NCBI RefSeq assembly: GCF_002849605.1
Contig: NZ_NPIB01000008.1
Span: 62,001-126,000 of the forward strand
DNA length: 64,000 nucleotides
Direction: 5' to 3'
DNA from: Photobacterium carnosum
GTDB taxonomy: Bacteria > Pseudomonadota > Gammaproteobacteria > Enterobacterales > Vibrionaceae
The notes below the pieces were generated by a model. It saw only the letters and a list, made by a program, of their open reading frames with translations, had not been told where the DNA came from and searched no databases. The translations under genes were made by a program, and so were the position numbers. This document shows, in pieces, positions 51,713 to 62,661 of the stretch (the first letter of the stretch is position 1; every line of letters starts with the position of its first letter).

Positions 51713-53590
51713 ATGGCAATCGAAATTAATGTACCTGACATCGGTGCGGATGAGGTTGAAGTAACTGAGATTCTTGTTAGCGTTGGCGACAAGGTTGAAG
51801 AAGAACAATCACTGATCACTGTTGAAGGCGATAAAGCATCAATGGAAGTGCCTGCTTCTCAAGCGGGTATTGTGAAAGAAATTAAAATCGTTGTTGGTGA
51901 CACAGTATCGACTGGTTCATTGATCATGATCTTTGAAGCTGAAGGCGCAGCGGTTGCTGCCCCTGTAGCAGAAGCAGCACCTGTTGCTGCGCCTGTTGCA
52001 GCAGCGACAGCAGAACTTAAAGAAGTGCACGTGCCTGACATCGGCGGTGATGAAGTTGAAGTAACTGAAATCATGGTTGCTATCGGCGACAGCATCGAAG
52101 AAGAGCAGTCACTACTTACTGTTGAAGGCGATAAAGCGTCAATGGAAGTACCTGCACCGTTCGCTGGTGTACTAAAAGAAATCAAAATTGCAACGGGTGA
52201 TAAAGTTTCAACTGGCTCACTTGTGATGATCTTTGAAGTTGCAGGCTCTGGCGCAGTAGCTGCTCCAGTTGCAGCACCTGTGGCGGCGGCTCCAGCCGTT
52301 GCAGCAGCAAAAGAAGTTCACGTGCCTGATATCGGCGGTGACGAAGTTGAAGTAACTGAAATCATGGTTGCAGTTGGCGATACAGTAGAAGAAGAGCAAT
52401 CTTTAATTACTGTTGAAGGCGACAAAGCATCAATGGAAGTTCCGGCACCGTTTGCAGGTACTATCAAAGAAATCAAAATCGCAACTGGCGACAAGGTTTC
52501 TACTGGTTCATTGATCATGATCTTTGACGTTGTTGGCGCAGCACCTGTTGCGGTAGCGGTTGCAGCACCTGCGCAAGTAGCGGCTCCTGCTCCAGTGGCA
52601 GCATCTGTTGCATCAACACCTGCGGCAACGACTGGCGACTTTGAAGAAAACAACGATTATGCACATGCATCACCGGTTGTTCGTCGTCTAGCACGTGAGT
52701 TTGGCGTTAACCTTGCGAAAGTTAAAGGTACTGGCCGTAAGAACCGCGTACTGAAAGAAGACGTTCAAAGCTTTGTTAAAGATGCACTTAAGCGTCTTGA
52801 ATCTGGTGCAGCAGCATCGGCTTCAGGTAAAGGCGATGGCGCAGCGTTGGGTCTACTACCTTGGCCGAAGATTGACTTCAGCAAGTTTGGTGACACAGAA
52901 GTTAAGCCACTTTCTCGCATTAAGAAGATTTCTGGCGCTAACCTGCACCGTAACTGGGTAATGATTCCACACGTTACACAGTGGGATAATGCAGATATCA
53001 CTGAGCTTGAAGCATTCCGTAAAGATCAAAACGCGATCGAAGCGAAGAAAGACACTGGCATGAAAATCACGCCACTTGTGTTCATTCTTAAAGCGGTAGC
53101 AAAAGCACTGGAAGCGTTCCCTTCATTCAACTCTTCACTATCTGATGATGGCGCGAGCTTGATTTTGAAGAAATACATCAACATCGGCATCGCGGTAGAT
53201 ACTCCGAATGGCTTGGTTGTTCCTGTATTTAAAGACGTGAACAAGAAAGGTATTTACGAGCTATCTGAAGAGCTAATGACTATCTCTAAGAAAGCACGTG
53301 CTGGTAAGCTAACGGCATCTGATATGCAAGGTGGCTGTTTCACTATCTCAAGCCTAGGTGGCTTAGGTGGTACTGCGTTCACACCAATCGTGAATGCACC
53401 AGAAGTAGGTATCCTTGGTGTATCTAAGTCTGAAATGAAGCCAGTATGGAACGGTAAAGAGTTTGAACCGCGTCTACAACTTCCATTGTCATTGTCATAC
53501 GATCACCGTGTGATTGATGGTGCTGAAGGTGCACGTTTCATTACTTACCTAAATGGTTGTCTATCAGACATCCGCCGTTTGGTACTATAA
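51713..53590 (+). CDS. aceF: AceF, dihydrolipoamide acetyltransferase (E2)
   Basis: A 625-residue E2 with three lipoyl domains at the N terminus (lipoyl lysines Lys41, Lys141 and Lys238, each in GDKAS), joined by Ala-Pro-Val linkers, then a peripheral-subunit-binding domain ([16 protein letters not shown], about 325-360) and the catalytic domain ending with the active-site SYDHRVIDG. Three lipoyl domains match E. coli. The near-identical lipoyl repeats cause internal DNA repeats. It lies 12 bases after aceE. Confidence 0.98.
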   Translation: MAIEINVPDIGADEVEVTEILVSVGDKVEEEQSLITVEGDKASMEVPASQAGIVKEIKIVVGDTVSTGSLIMIFEAEGAAVAAPVAEAAPVAAPVAAATAELKEVHVPDIGGDEVEVTEIMVAIGDSIEEEQSLLTVEGDKASMEVPAPFAGVLKEIKIATGDKVSTGSLVMIFEVAGSGAVAAPVAAPVAAAPAVAAAKEVHVPDIGGDEVEVTEIMVAVGDTVEEEQSLITVEGDKASMEVPAPFAGTIKEIKIATGDKVSTGSLIMIFDVVGAAPVAVAVAAPAQVAAPAPVAASVASTPAATTGDFEENNDYAHASPVVRRLAREFGVNLAKVKGTGRKNRVLKEDVQSFVKDALKRLESGAAASASGKGDGAALGLLPWPKIDFSKFGDTEVKPLSRIKKISGANLHRNWVMIPHVTQWDNADITELEAFRKDQNAIEAKKDTGMKITPLVFILKAVAKALEAFPSFNSSLSDDGASLILKKYINIGIAVDTPNGLVVPVFKDVNKKGIYELSEELMTISKKARAGKLTASDMQGGCFTISSLGGLGGTAFTPIVNAPEVGILGVSKSEMKPVWNGKEFEPRLQLPLSLSYDHRVIDGAEGARFITYLNGCLSDIRRLVL

Positions 53591-53786
53591 GATTTCACAT
53601 CCACAACGCCATGCCTGCGCTAAGTAGGCATGGAATTGTTGTTTAGCTCACAGGCTGCGGTAATTTATTTCTTATGTTGTTAACGATTCTGTAGACTTGT
53701 TAATTAATTTAGCGGTAAATTTAGCGTTAAAAAGTACAGCATAGCTGATAGCCTGTTAGGGATAAAAGACTTACAACGAGGTCATG
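53591..53786 (+). promoter_or_regulatory. aceF-lpd spacer with hairpin and repeat motifs
   Basis: CCATGCCT (53609-53616) and AGGCATGG (53625-53632) form an 8-bp stem without a T tract, possibly an attenuator or processing site. Further on, TTTAGCG repeats at 53708 and 53720 (12-bp period), overlapping GTTAATTAATTTAGC (53699-53713), which resembles an ArcA site. These suggest separate control of lpd, but none is certain. Confidence 0.35.
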
Positions 53787-55217
53787 ATGAGCAAAGAAAT
53801 TAAAGCCCAGGTAGTAGTGTTGGGTTCAGGCCCTGCAGGTTATTCTGCGGCATTCCGTTGTGCAGACTTAGGTCTAGAGACGGTTATAATCGAAAAATAC
53901 AATACTCTTGGCGGCGTATGTCTTAACGTCGGCTGTATTCCATCAAAAGCTCTGCTTCACGTAGCGAAAGTGATCGAAGAAGCAAAAGCGATGGCTGAAC
54001 ATGGCGTGATTTTCGGTGAGCCACAAACCGATATCAATAAAATCCGTCTATGGAAAGATAAAGTAATTACCCAACTTACTGGCGGTCTTGGCGGAATGGC
54101 TAAGATGCGTAAAGTTAACGTGGTTAACGGTTACGGTAAATTTACTGGTCCTAATTCAATCGTTATTGAAGGTGCTGACGGTCAAACGACAGTAACATTC
54201 GACAATGCAATTATTGCTGCGGGTTCACGCCCAATTAAACTGCCTTTCATTCCACATGAAGACCCACGTATTTGGGATTCAACTGATGCGCTAGAGCTTA
54301 AAGAAGTACCTGAAAAGTTACTGATTATGGGCGGCGGTATCATTGGTCTTGAAATGGGTACGGTTTACCACGCGCTAGGTTCTGATGTCGACGTTGTTGA
54401 GATGTTCGATCAAGTTATTCCTGCAGCTGATAAAGATATCATTAAAGTTTTCACTAAACGTATTTCTAAGAAATTCAACCTAATGCTTGAAACGAAAGTG
54501 ACAGCAGTTGAAGCGAAAGAAGACGGTATTTACGTATCAATGGAAGGCAAGAAAGCACCCGCTGAGCCTACACGTTATGATGCAGTATTAGTAGCTATCG
54601 GTCGTGTACCAAATGGTCAACTAATCGATGCTGAGAAAGCAGGTATCAATGTTGATGAGCGTGGTTTTATTCACGTTGATAAACAAATGCGTACTAACGT
54701 TGCTCACATTCATGCGATTGGTGACGTTGTTGGTCAACCTATGCTTGCTCACAAAGGTGTGCATGAAGGTCACGTAGCCGCTGAAGTTATTTCAGGTAAG
54801 AAGCACTACTTCGATCCTAAAGTTATTCCATCAATTGCCTACACTGAGCCAGAAGTTGCGTGGGTAGGTAAGACTGAGAAAGAAGCGAAAGCTGAAGGTA
54901 TTAACTACGAAGTTTCAACATTCCCATGGGCTGCATCTGGCCGTGCTATCGCATCTGATTGTGCTGATGGTATGACGAAGATGATCTTCGATAAAGACAC
55001 TCACCGCGTTATCGGTGGTGCTATCGTGGGTACTAATGGTGGTGAATTGTTAGGTGAAATTGGTCTAGCGATCGAGATGGGTTGTGATGCGGAAGATATC
55101 GCATTAACTATTCACGCTCACCCAACATTGCATGAATCAATTGGTCTTGCAGCAGAAGTATTTGAAGGTTCAATCACTGACCTGCCAAATGCAAAAGCAG
55201 TAAAGCGTAACAAGTAA
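53787..55217 (+). CDS. lpdA: Lpd, dihydrolipoamide dehydrogenase (E3)
   Basis: A 476-residue flavoprotein disulfide reductase shared by the pyruvate and 2-oxoglutarate dehydrogenases. The FAD motif GSGPAGYSAA, redox pair Cys45/Cys50 (GGVCLNVGCIPSK), NAD motif GGGIIGLEMG and catalytic HAHPTLHE are intact. I chose the second of two adjacent ATGs (53784, 53787), since GAGG is five bases before it. A 196-base gap with possible control sites separates it from aceF. Confidence 0.98.
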   Translation: MSKEIKAQVVVLGSGPAGYSAAFRCADLGLETVIIEKYNTLGGVCLNVGCIPSKALLHVAKVIEEAKAMAEHGVIFGEPQTDINKIRLWKDKVITQLTGGLGGMAKMRKVNVVNGYGKFTGPNSIVIEGADGQTTVTFDNAIIAAGSRPIKLPFIPHEDPRIWDSTDALELKEVPEKLLIMGGGIIGLEMGTVYHALGSDVDVVEMFDQVIPAADKDIIKVFTKRISKKFNLMLETKVTAVEAKEDGIYVSMEGKKAPAEPTRYDAVLVAIGRVPNGQLIDAEKAGINVDERGFIHVDKQMRTNVAHIHAIGDVVGQPMLAHKGVHEGHVAAEVISGKKHYFDPKVIPSIAYTEPEVAWVGKTEKEAKAEGINYEVSTFPWAASGRAIASDCADGMTKMIFDKDTHRVIGGAIVGTNGGELLGEIGLAIEMGCDAEDIALTIHAHPTLHESIGLAAEVFEGSITDLPNAKAVKRNK

Positions 55218-55241
55218 TTCTCGCTTAATGCTCTGTGAATA

Positions 55242-55269
55242 AAAAAAGCGCCTGATGGCGCTTTTTTAT
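55242..55269. terminator. Terminator after lpd
   Basis: AAAAAGCGCC (55243-55252) and GGCGCTTTTTT (55257-55267) form a perfect stem with a 4-base loop and A/T tracts on both sides. The convergent chemotaxis gene may use it as well. Confidence 0.88.
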
Positions 55270-55364
55270 TAGCGATAGTTTTATTAATTATCACTTTATT
55301 CATTTGTTAAATATAGCTTTGCTAGCTACCGTTCCGAGAACTGATAGCCATCAAGTGGTCATAA

Positions 55365-57284
55365 TTACAATTTAAATGTGCCCACCATATCATCCAAACG
55401 CTGTGAAAGTTGACGCAATGATTGGCTAGAATCTGCCAGTTGCGCTGCTGTTTCTGCGGTTAACTGGGTGGTTTCATTGATCTCTTCAATATTGCAATTA
55501 ATGTCTCGTACCACGATTGATTGTTCTTCGGTAGCGGTCGCGACCTGAGTATTCATATCAGCAATTAAGCTAATACGATCCGCAATTGAAATTAATGCGG
55601 TGGATGCTTGATCCGATGCCGATACGCCATTGTCTGATAACTGACGGCTTTGCTCTATTGCGCTAACTGCATTGGAGGCTTCTTGTTGTAAGCGGTTAAT
55701 CATCGTTTGAATTTCATCAGTCGAAGTTGCAGTTCGACTCGCAAGATTACGTACTTCATCAGCCACAACTGCAAAGCCTCGACCTTGTTCTCCCGCTCGT
55801 GCTGCTTCAATGGCTGCATTCAGTGCTAGCAGATTTGTTTGATCTGAAATCCCTCTAATCACATCTAAAATACTACCAATAGATTGGGTATTATTTGCCA
55901 ATGAATCAATCACATCACTGACTTGACCAATATCTGATGACAGTTGATTAATGGTATTTCTCGCTTCACTCACCACCTGTTGACCATCATGGGTTTGTTG
56001 TTCTGCTTGCTGGGTTGATTCGGCGGCTAAGGCTGCGTTACTGGCGATTTCATTGACCGTTGCCCCCATTTCATTTATTGCTGTTACAACCAGCAGAGTT
56101 CTATCACGCTGACTATGGCTATTATCAAGAGTAAGTTGAGCTTGAGAAGCAACCGATTCAGCTGCTTGGCGTAAGGAATTGCCAGTTTCTGCAACGTCGA
56201 TTATTGAATTGTGTATCTTACCAATAAAGCCATTAAACCCTGATGATAATTGCGCGATTTCGTCGTTCCCTTCAACGGTTAAACGGTGGCGTAAATCACC
56301 ATCGCCTTCACCGAGCTCTTTAAACATTAACGCCAAGTTTTTAATTGGACGAGTAATGCTGCTGGCTAGAAAAATCGCAATAATAATAAAGATAGCGGCA
56401 ATAATGGCAGTGAATAAAATAACCTGATTACGGATAGTAGTAAGGGCTGCAAAGGCTTCTTTTTTAGGAAGTTCACCAATCACATACCAATCCATGGCTG
56501 GAATATAACTCGCCGCTAAAAAGACATCTTCGTTGTTATTTTGGGTTTCTACGACACTAAAACTTTGTTTATTTAATAAGGTTGCGGCAACGGTTGAATC
56601 AAACAGGGTTGTGATTGAATTGTGATCCAGCATTTTATTATTATCACGGTGGATCTTAATCGTGCCTTTACTATCGACTAAATAGACAAATCCAGTTTGT
56701 TCAATTTTAAATTGACTAATAAAACGTGCCATATCATCGAGGGATTTAGATAACCCCGCCAAGGTATTACCATGCGGCTGCTGATAATTAACAAACAGTT
56801 TTACCTCACCTGTTTTTTCTCGAAAGATACTGAGACTACGAGTTTTGTTAATTTTGATAGCATCAAAAAACCATTGATCTTGATGTGGTGTTAACTGGCG
56901 CAGAAAACCATTTTGGTTCCAGTAATCGCCATTGTTACGGTTAGCGATAGAGACATCTAATAACTGGTATTGTTTTTGAATATTTTGCAGTTCTTTGACT
57001 AAGCGGGTTTTGTCTTGGGGTGCTTTGGTGGCTAACACGCTGTCGATAACGTAACTGTTATTGGCTAATTGCTCTGCAGCTGATTGTAATTGAGTGACTT
57101 CTTTTTCTACGTTGTTGCGAATTTGCAGCAAGATAGAGGGTAATTCTAAGTCTAAGATTCGAGTGGTAATAGCTTCTCGTACCTGGCTTTGACTGAGTAC
57201 ACTGACTAATGTCGTTGAAGCGAGTACTGCCATGGTTATTGCGATGATCAGCTTTGATTTAATGCTTAAATGTTTGTAATTCAT
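55365..57284 (-). CDS. Methyl-accepting chemotaxis protein with periplasmic sensor domain
   Basis: A 639-residue chemoreceptor. It has a membrane helix near the N terminus (about 8-30), a periplasmic Cache-type sensor (about 35-275) with the [13 protein letters not shown] end motif, a second helix (about 283-306), a HAMP domain and a signalling domain with the hairpin tip [35 protein letters not shown]. The ligand is unknown. The ATG at 57284 is preferred over an upstream TTG; its ribosome binding site is poor. No other chemotaxis gene is near. Confidence 0.92.
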   Translation of the reverse strand: MNYKHLSIKSKLIIAITMAVLASTTLVSVLSQSQVREAITTRILDLELPSILLQIRNNVEKEVTQLQSAAEQLANNSYVIDSVLATKAPQDKTRLVKELQNIQKQYQLLDVSIANRNNGDYWNQNGFLRQLTPHQDQWFFDAIKINKTRSLSIFREKTGEVKLFVNYQQPHGNTLAGLSKSLDDMARFISQFKIEQTGFVYLVDSKGTIKIHRDNNKMLDHNSITTLFDSTVAATLLNKQSFSVVETQNNNEDVFLAASYIPAMDWYVIGELPKKEAFAALTTIRNQVILFTAIIAAIFIIIAIFLASSITRPIKNLALMFKELGEGDGDLRHRLTVEGNDEIAQLSSGFNGFIGKIHNSIIDVAETGNSLRQAAESVASQAQLTLDNSHSQRDRTLLVVTAINEMGATVNEIASNAALAAESTQQAEQQTHDGQQVVSEARNTINQLSSDIGQVSDVIDSLANNTQSIGSILDVIRGISDQTNLLALNAAIEAARAGEQGRGFAVVADEVRNLASRTATSTDEIQTMINRLQQEASNAVSAIEQSRQLSDNGVSASDQASTALISIADRISLIADMNTQVATATEEQSIVVRDINCNIEEINETTQLTAETAAQLADSSQSLRQLSQRLDDMVGTFKL

Positions 57285-57721
57285 AAAACGGCTTATATTT
57301 ATGAGCAAATGAACAGACCATGCGCAGTTACGTAATGATGGTCGGTGAAATGAAAATATATATTTATATATCGGCTTATTTATGAAAAAACTTTAGTGAT
57401 TTATGGTGCTCAATATGACTTATCGCCAACCTTAACTAAGAATGTTGATATTCATCACATAATATCTAGTTTCTTGATTATCAATTTTTAGATGTATTTT
57501 TTAGGCAAGAAAGGAAGTATTTATTTTAATTGTTAATGTTGTAAATTATCGATTTATTTTAATTTTAAGTTAAAAATGCTATGGTATTTAACGGTTTTGA
57601 TCTCAAGTTAACCGTTAATATGTTGATTCTAGATTAAATCACAATAACTGATCAGTGAGAGATCATTTAACTTCCAAGGATGTTCGACGTTATCGTCGAG
57701 CCAATATAAGAGGAATATGTC
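57285..57721 (+). promoter_or_regulatory. acnB upstream region (437 bp) with inverted repeat and leader hairpin
   Basis: No gene is seen. TTAACGGTT (57588-57596) and AACCGTTAA (57610-57618) form a perfect 9-bp inverted repeat about 105 bases before acnB. Downstream, TCGACG-TTAT-CGTCGA (57684-57699) forms a hairpin just before the ribosome binding site. The region GTTAACCGTTAATATGTTGA resembles ArcA-type TGTTAA repeats. The promoter itself is not clear. The upstream half also serves the divergent chemoreceptor gene. Confidence 0.4.
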
Positions 57722-60319
57722 GTGCTTGAAGCCTACCGTAAACACGTCGAAGAACGTGCGGCCGAGGGGGTTATTGCCCAGCCGCTAAATGCTGAACAGG
57801 TTGCCGCGCTAATTGAGTTATTAAAAAAACCACCGCAAGGTGAGGACGCGGTACTACTGGATCTATTAGAAAATCGTATTCCACCTGGTGTTGATGAAGC
57901 CGCTTATGTAAAGGCGGGGTTTTTAGCTGCAATCACTACGGGCGAAGCACAATCATCACTGGTCACTAAAGCTAAAGCGGCACAGTTATTAGGTACGATG
58001 CAAGGTGGCTATAATATTGAGCCATTGGTTTCATTATTAGATGATGCGGAACTTGCGCCTATTGCTGTTACTGCGCTTTCTCATACTTTACTGATGTTTG
58101 ACTCATTTTATGATGTCGAGCAAAAAGCCAAAGCGGGCAATACTTTTGCTCAGCAAGTCATGCAATCGTGGGCGGATGCCGAGTGGTTCTTATCAAAGCC
58201 AGCCCTTGCTGAAAAAATTACTCTTACCGTATTTAAAGTCAGTGGTGAAACCAATACTGATGACTTATCACCAGCGCCAGATGCATGGTCACGCCCTGAT
58301 ATTCCGTTGCACGCATTAGCGATGTTAAAGATTACACGCGAAGGGATCACCCCTGATCAAGCAGGCACTATTGGTCCGATTACGCAAATTGAAGCCCTTA
58401 AACAACAAGGTCATCAATTAGTGTATGTCGGTGATGTGGTCGGTACGGGATCATCACGTAAATCAGCCACAAACTCAGTGTTATGGTTTATGGGGGATGA
58501 TATTGCTTATGTTCCTAATAAACGTGCGGGGGGTTATGTGCTTGGCGGTAAGATCGCGCCGATCTTCTTTAATACTATGGAAGATGCCGGAGCTTTACCG
58601 ATTGAAGTTGATGTTACGAAGCTGGCAATGGGCGATGTGATTGATGTTTATCCATTTAAAGGTCAAGTTTGTCGTCATGATAGTGATGAAGTTGTCTCAA
58701 CCTTTAAATTAAAAACTGAGGTATTGATTGATGAAGTCCGTGCTGGTGGTCGTATTCCATTGATCATTGGTCGTGGCTTAACGGATCGTGCTCGTCAAGC
58801 GTTAGGCTTATCGGCTTCTGATGTATTCCGCCGTCCGGTTGAAGTTAAAGACAGTGGCAAAGGTTATACCTTAGCGCAAAAGATGGTCGGTAAAGCATGT
58901 GGTGTTGATGGGGTTCGTCCTTATACATATTGTGAGCCTAAAATGACCACTGTCGGTTCACAAGATACCACCGGCCCAATGACCCGTGATGAACTTAAAG
59001 ATCTCGCCTGTTTAGGTTTCTCGGCAGATCTTACGATGCAGTCTTTCTGTCACACTTCGGCATATCCAAAACCAATTGATGTTAATACTCACCATACTTT
59101 ACCTGATTTTATTATGAATCGTGGTGGGGTGGCGTTACGTCCTAAAGATGGCGTGATCCACTCATGGCTTAACCGAATGTTATTGCCAGATACCGTCGGT
59201 ACGGGTGGCGATTCTCATACCCGTTTTCCATTAGGTATTTCATTCCCCGCAGGTTCTGGTTTGGTGGCATTTGCTGCTGCAACAGGGGTAATGCCGCTCG
59301 ATATGCCAGAATCTATTTTGGTGCGCTTTAAAGGTGAGATGCAACAAGGGATCACCCTGCGTGATTTGGTTCATGCCATCCCTTATTTTGCGATTCAACA
59401 AGGGCTATTAACGGTTGAAAAATCGGGCAAGATCAATGAATTCTCAGGCCGTGTACTTGAGATTGAAGGGGTTGAGCATTTATCGGTTGAACAAGCGTTT
59501 GAGCTTTCTGATGCATCTGCTGAGCGTAGTGCAGCGGGTTGTACCGTTAAACTGTCGCCAGAGTCGATCACTGAATATCTAAACTCAAATATCGTGATGT
59601 TGAAGTGGATGATCGCTGAAGGTTATGGCGATCGTCGTACCATTGAACGTCGTGTGACGGCGATGCAAGCGTGGCTAGCGAATCCTGAATTAATGACCGC
59701 AGATAAAGATGCTGAATATGCGCACGTGATCGAAATTGATCTGGCAGATATTAAAGAGCCTATTTTATGTGCGCCAAATGATCCTGATGATGCGCGTTTA
59801 TTGTCTGAGGTTGCAGGCACTGCGATTGATGAAGTGTTTATTGGATCGTGCATGACTAACATTGGTCATTTCCGTGCGGCGGGTAAGTTACTTGAGAAAT
59901 TTGGCGGTCAATTAGAGACTCGATTATGGATTGCACCACCGACCAAGATGGATAAAGACCAACTTACTGAAGAAGGTTATTACGGTATCTTTGGTCGTGC
60001 CGGAGCGCGTATTGAAACCCCTGGATGTTCTTTGTGTATGGGTAACCAAGCACGAGTAAAAGATAATTCGACGGTAATGTCGACCTCGACGCGTAACTTC
60101 CCTAACCGTTTAGGTAATGGCGCTAACGTGTATTTATCTTCTGCGGAATTAGCAGCGGTGGGGGCAATTCTAGGGCGGATTCCAACCATGGAAGAATACC
60201 TAACTTACGCTCAGCAGATTAATGCGACGGCGGCAGATACTTACCGTTATTTGAATTTTGATCGTATGGCGGAGTACACCAGCAAAGCGGATGAAGTGAT
60301 TATTCAACAAGCTGTTTAA
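57722..60319 (+). CDS. acnB: AcnB, aconitate hydratase B
   Basis: An 865-residue aconitase, the E. coli length. It isomerises citrate and isocitrate in the TCA cycle, and the apo form can bind mRNA. The 4Fe-4S cysteines lie in [11 protein letters not shown] and [10 protein letters not shown]; the N-terminal HEAT-like domain ([28 protein letters not shown]) is typical of AcnB. The start is GTG, with AGGA seven bases upstream; an out-of-frame ATG lies five bases before it. Confidence 0.97.
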   Translation: MLEAYRKHVEERAAEGVIAQPLNAEQVAALIELLKKPPQGEDAVLLDLLENRIPPGVDEAAYVKAGFLAAITTGEAQSSLVTKAKAAQLLGTMQGGYNIEPLVSLLDDAELAPIAVTALSHTLLMFDSFYDVEQKAKAGNTFAQQVMQSWADAEWFLSKPALAEKITLTVFKVSGETNTDDLSPAPDAWSRPDIPLHALAMLKITREGITPDQAGTIGPITQIEALKQQGHQLVYVGDVVGTGSSRKSATNSVLWFMGDDIAYVPNKRAGGYVLGGKIAPIFFNTMEDAGALPIEVDVTKLAMGDVIDVYPFKGQVCRHDSDEVVSTFKLKTEVLIDEVRAGGRIPLIIGRGLTDRARQALGLSASDVFRRPVEVKDSGKGYTLAQKMVGKACGVDGVRPYTYCEPKMTTVGSQDTTGPMTRDELKDLACLGFSADLTMQSFCHTSAYPKPIDVNTHHTLPDFIMNRGGVALRPKDGVIHSWLNRMLLPDTVGTGGDSHTRFPLGISFPAGSGLVAFAAATGVMPLDMPESILVRFKGEMQQGITLRDLVHAIPYFAIQQGLLTVEKSGKINEFSGRVLEIEGVEHLSVEQAFELSDASAERSAAGCTVKLSPESITEYLNSNIVMLKWMIAEGYGDRRTIERRVTAMQAWLANPELMTADKDAEYAHVIEIDLADIKEPILCAPNDPDDARLLSEVAGTAIDEVFIGSCMTNIGHFRAAGKLLEKFGGQLETRLWIAPPTKMDKDQLTEEGYYGIFGRAGARIETPGCSLCMGNQARVKDNSTVMSTSTRNFPNRLGNGANVYLSSAELAAVGAILGRIPTMEEYLTYAQQINATAADTYRYLNFDRMAEYTSKADEVIIQQAV

Positions 60320-60361
60320 TCTATGTTATTGGTGATATAAAAATAAGCTATAAAGAAGATA

Positions 60362-60395
60362 TAAAAAACGCCGCGACTATTCGCGGCGTTTTTAT
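60362..60395. terminator. Bidirectional terminator between acnB and the glycerate kinase gene
   Basis: AAAAACGCCGCGA (60364-60376) and TCGCGGCGTTTTT (60381-60393) form a perfect 13-bp stem with a 4-base loop; A and T tracts allow use in both directions. Confidence 0.9.
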
Positions 60396-60407
60396 TGGTG
60401 CTTTTTA

Positions 60408-61541
60408 TTAACGACCTAAACAATATATAGCCGCGATATTTCGAGCGGTTAGTTCGACATTAATAGCGGCATTCTTAAAAGCTTGTTCAAGATTCATCGC
60501 AGTGGGCACCACACTAAAGACTGCATCGATACCATGATCATAAACCACGCCACAATCTTGGCTTAAACAGCCCGCAATACCAATTACGGGTTTATGGTAT
60601 TTCTTGGCAGTACGTGCGACCCCTATCGGTGTTTTACCGTGAATGGTTTGGCTATCAATACGGCCTTCACCAGTGATCACCAGATCTGCATCTTTAATAA
60701 TGTCGCCTAAGTGAACCGCGTCGATCACAATCTCGATCCCAGAGCGTAATTGGGCATTAAATAAACTTAGCAGAGCCGCACCCATACCGCCCGCCGCACC
60801 AGCTCCTGCCATATCCTTAACATCGATAGCTAAATCACGTTTAATGATCGCGGCATAATGAGCGAGGTGTTGATCAAGCTCGGCAACCATTGCTGGTGTT
60901 GCCCCTTTTTGAGGGCCAAAAATATGTGATGCGCCTTTTTCACCGCAAAGGGGATTATCAACATCACAGGCGACGTCTAATTTTATGTGGGCAAGACGAG
61001 GATCGACGGTAGTGATATCGATGCTAGCCAATTGTGCTAATGCTTGGCCGCCAAAACCAAGTGCTTGACCCTTGTTATCCAGTAGTTGAACCCCAAGTGC
61101 TTGTGCCATACCAATACCGCCGTCATTAGTGGCACTGCCACCGATGCCGATAATAATATGTTTAACACCGTAATCCAGCGCAGCTAAGATCAATTCGCCA
61201 GTGCCATAACTGGTGGTGATCATCGGATTGCGTTGCTCTGGGCTAACAAGATGCAAGCCAGATGCGGCTGCCATTTCAATAACCGCCGTTTTACCATCGC
61301 CCATGAGGCCAAAAAATGCGGGTACTTGCTCACTTAAAGGTCCGGTAACCTGATGCTCAATAATGGTGCCGTTACTGGCATCAACCAATGATTGCACCGT
61401 GCCTTCACCGCCATCAGCCATCGGTAATTTAATGTATTCAGCATCTGGCATTACTTGGCGAAAACCAGCCTCAATCGCGGTTGCCACTTCCATTGCGGTC
61501 AGGCTTTCTTTGTATGAGTCAGGAGCAATAATAATTTTCAT
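60408..61541 (-). CDS. Glycerate 2-kinase (GarK/GlxK family)
   Basis: A 377-residue type-1 glycerate kinase (PF02595 family). Family stretches are IIAPDSYKESLTAMEVA, MADGGEGTVQSL, IIIGIGGSATNDGGIGMAQALG and ITGEGRIDSQTIHGKTPIGVA. Members phosphorylate D-glycerate to 2-phosphoglycerate. Both garK and glxK belong here and I cannot tell which name fits. No glycerate pathway genes are near; it stands alone between acnB and yacL on the opposite strand. Confidence 0.92.
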   Translation of the reverse strand: MKIIIAPDSYKESLTAMEVATAIEAGFRQVMPDAEYIKLPMADGGEGTVQSLVDASNGTIIEHQVTGPLSEQVPAFFGLMGDGKTAVIEMAAASGLHLVSPEQRNPMITTSYGTGELILAALDYGVKHIIIGIGGSATNDGGIGMAQALGVQLLDNKGQALGFGGQALAQLASIDITTVDPRLAHIKLDVACDVDNPLCGEKGASHIFGPQKGATPAMVAELDQHLAHYAAIIKRDLAIDVKDMAGAGAAGGMGAALLSLFNAQLRSGIEIVIDAVHLGDIIKDADLVITGEGRIDSQTIHGKTPIGVARTAKKYHKPVIGIAGCLSQDCGVVYDHGIDAVFSVVPTAMNLEQAFKNAAINVELTARNIAAIYCLGR

Positions 61542-61713
61542 AATCTATCAGCCGCTTAATATTGAGAGTCAGTGGATTAAAAGGGATATAACTATTTAGT
61601 TACTAGAGATGAGTTGCATTTTAATGATAGATCCTGACAATGGGCGCCAAGCGCATTCTGCTGGCAGTGTAGCAGTTAACAACTAAGATGATCTGAGATG
61701 GGGTACTAAAGGT

Positions 61714-62082
61714 ATGGATTACGAATTTAAAAAAAATACCTTGGACGGTAGTTATCATGCCATTTTTTCAATGGGCCACGAAGTGTTAGGCCGTTGGATC
61801 ATTGACGAGTTAGGCAAGGATGTCGACAAAATAGATATGATAATTGGCCAAATTAGTGCATTGAAAAATAGTACTAAAGAATGGCGATTAATGGGTGAAG
61901 AACTGACGTTATGCTTGCAAGATAATGAAGCTTTAGTTCAAGCGAACTGTTTATTTTCAGAAGAAGATGAAGATTTTGAAGAAGATCTGCATTTTTATGA
62001 TGAAGAAAGTATGTCGGTGTGTGGTTTTGAAGATTTAGCGCAAGCACTAGAAGCTTGGCGAGCATTTGTGATCCGTTTTTAA
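61714..62082 (+). CDS. yacL: YacL, UPF0231 family protein
   Basis: A 122-residue acidic protein of the UPF0231 family, function unknown. It matches E. coli YacL at the MDYEF start, [10 protein letters not shown], and the acidic [14 protein letters not shown] block. In E. coli too it lies just after acnB, here separated by the glycerate kinase on the other strand. No membrane segment or signal peptide is seen. A strong terminator follows. Confidence 0.9.
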   Translation: MDYEFKKNTLDGSYHAIFSMGHEVLGRWIIDELGKDVDKIDMIIGQISALKNSTKEWRLMGEELTLCLQDNEALVQANCLFSEEDEDFEEDLHFYDEESMSVCGFEDLAQALEAWRAFVIRF

Positions 62083-62124
62083 TCGGTTAGTTATTAATAG
62101 CCATTAAGTGCTACATGATAGTGA

Positions 62125-62158
62125 AAAGGCTGCACCTATATGGTGCGGCCTTTTTTCG
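62125..62158 (+). terminator. Intrinsic terminator after yacL
   Basis: AAGGCTGCACC (62126-62136) and GGTGCGGCCTT (62142-62152) pair over 11 bp with one G-U, followed by a run of T residues. Confidence 0.88.
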
Positions 62159-62208
62159 TTTTTAAAGGTTTGTTTTTTAATTTTCTTATTAAACAGTATG
62201 TTAAATAG

Positions 62209-62225
62209 TTGGCATGATGATTGTT
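62209..62225 (+). promoter_or_regulatory. Possible sigma-54 promoter of glnK-amt
   Basis: TTGGCAT-GATGA-TTGTT fits the -24/-12 layout TGGCAC-N5-TTGCW, except that the -12 element has TTGT. It lies 48 bases before glnK. glnK-amt operons are typically NtrC and sigma-54 dependent, which supports it. Confidence 0.5.
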
Positions 62226-62272
62226 TGTTGTTTAATTATATTGGGGAATAGTTTGAGAGTGAGGAGTAAATC

Positions 62273-62611
62273 ATGAAAATAATTAACGCGATTATTAAGC
62301 CTTTTAAATTAGATGATGTGCGTGAAGCATTAGCGATTGTCGGTGTGGAAGGGATGACGATAACCGAAGTAAAAGGATTTGGACGTCAAAAAGGGCATAC
62401 CGAACTTTATCGTGGCGCGGAATATCAAGTTGATTTTCTACCTAAAGTGAAATTAGAAATCGCCACTCAAGCCGAAAATTTAGATGATATTGTCGATGCT
62501 ATCAGTAAGGCTGCGCAAACTGGAAAAATCGGTGATGGCAAAATATTTGTATACGATCTTGAACATGCGGTACGTATTCGAACAGGAGAAGTAGACAGGG
62601 AAGCACTTTAG
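62273..62611 (+). CDS. glnK: GlnK, PII nitrogen regulatory protein
   Basis: A 112-residue PII protein with the T-loop site Tyr51 (YRGAEYQVDF), where uridylylation occurs, and the B-loop TGKIGDGKIFV. PII trimers sense 2-oxoglutarate and ATP/ADP. Because the gene lies directly before amt, it is most likely GlnK, which blocks the ammonium channel when nitrogen is plentiful, rather than GlnB. GAGGAGTAAATC precedes the ATG. Confidence 0.94.
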   Translation: MKIINAIIKPFKLDDVREALAIVGVEGMTITEVKGFGRQKGHTELYRGAEYQVDFLPKVKLEIATQAENLDDIVDAISKAAQTGKIGDGKIFVYDLEHAVRIRTGEVDREAL

Positions 62612-62661
62612 TCGCAGCATGGAAGCAGGATCATAAATATCAGGTATAAGGGAAAATTACC

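Noticed and set aside
51779..52550. Long near-identical DNA repeats considered as a duplication or assembly artefact
   Set aside because: They encode the three tandem lipoyl domains normal for AceF of this group; total length fits the E. coli protein.
51859..52653. Antisense frames of 108 and 111 codons inside aceF, similar to one another
   Set aside because: They mirror the repeated lipoyl domains and Ala-Pro linkers of AceF; their similarity is inherited from the sense repeats.
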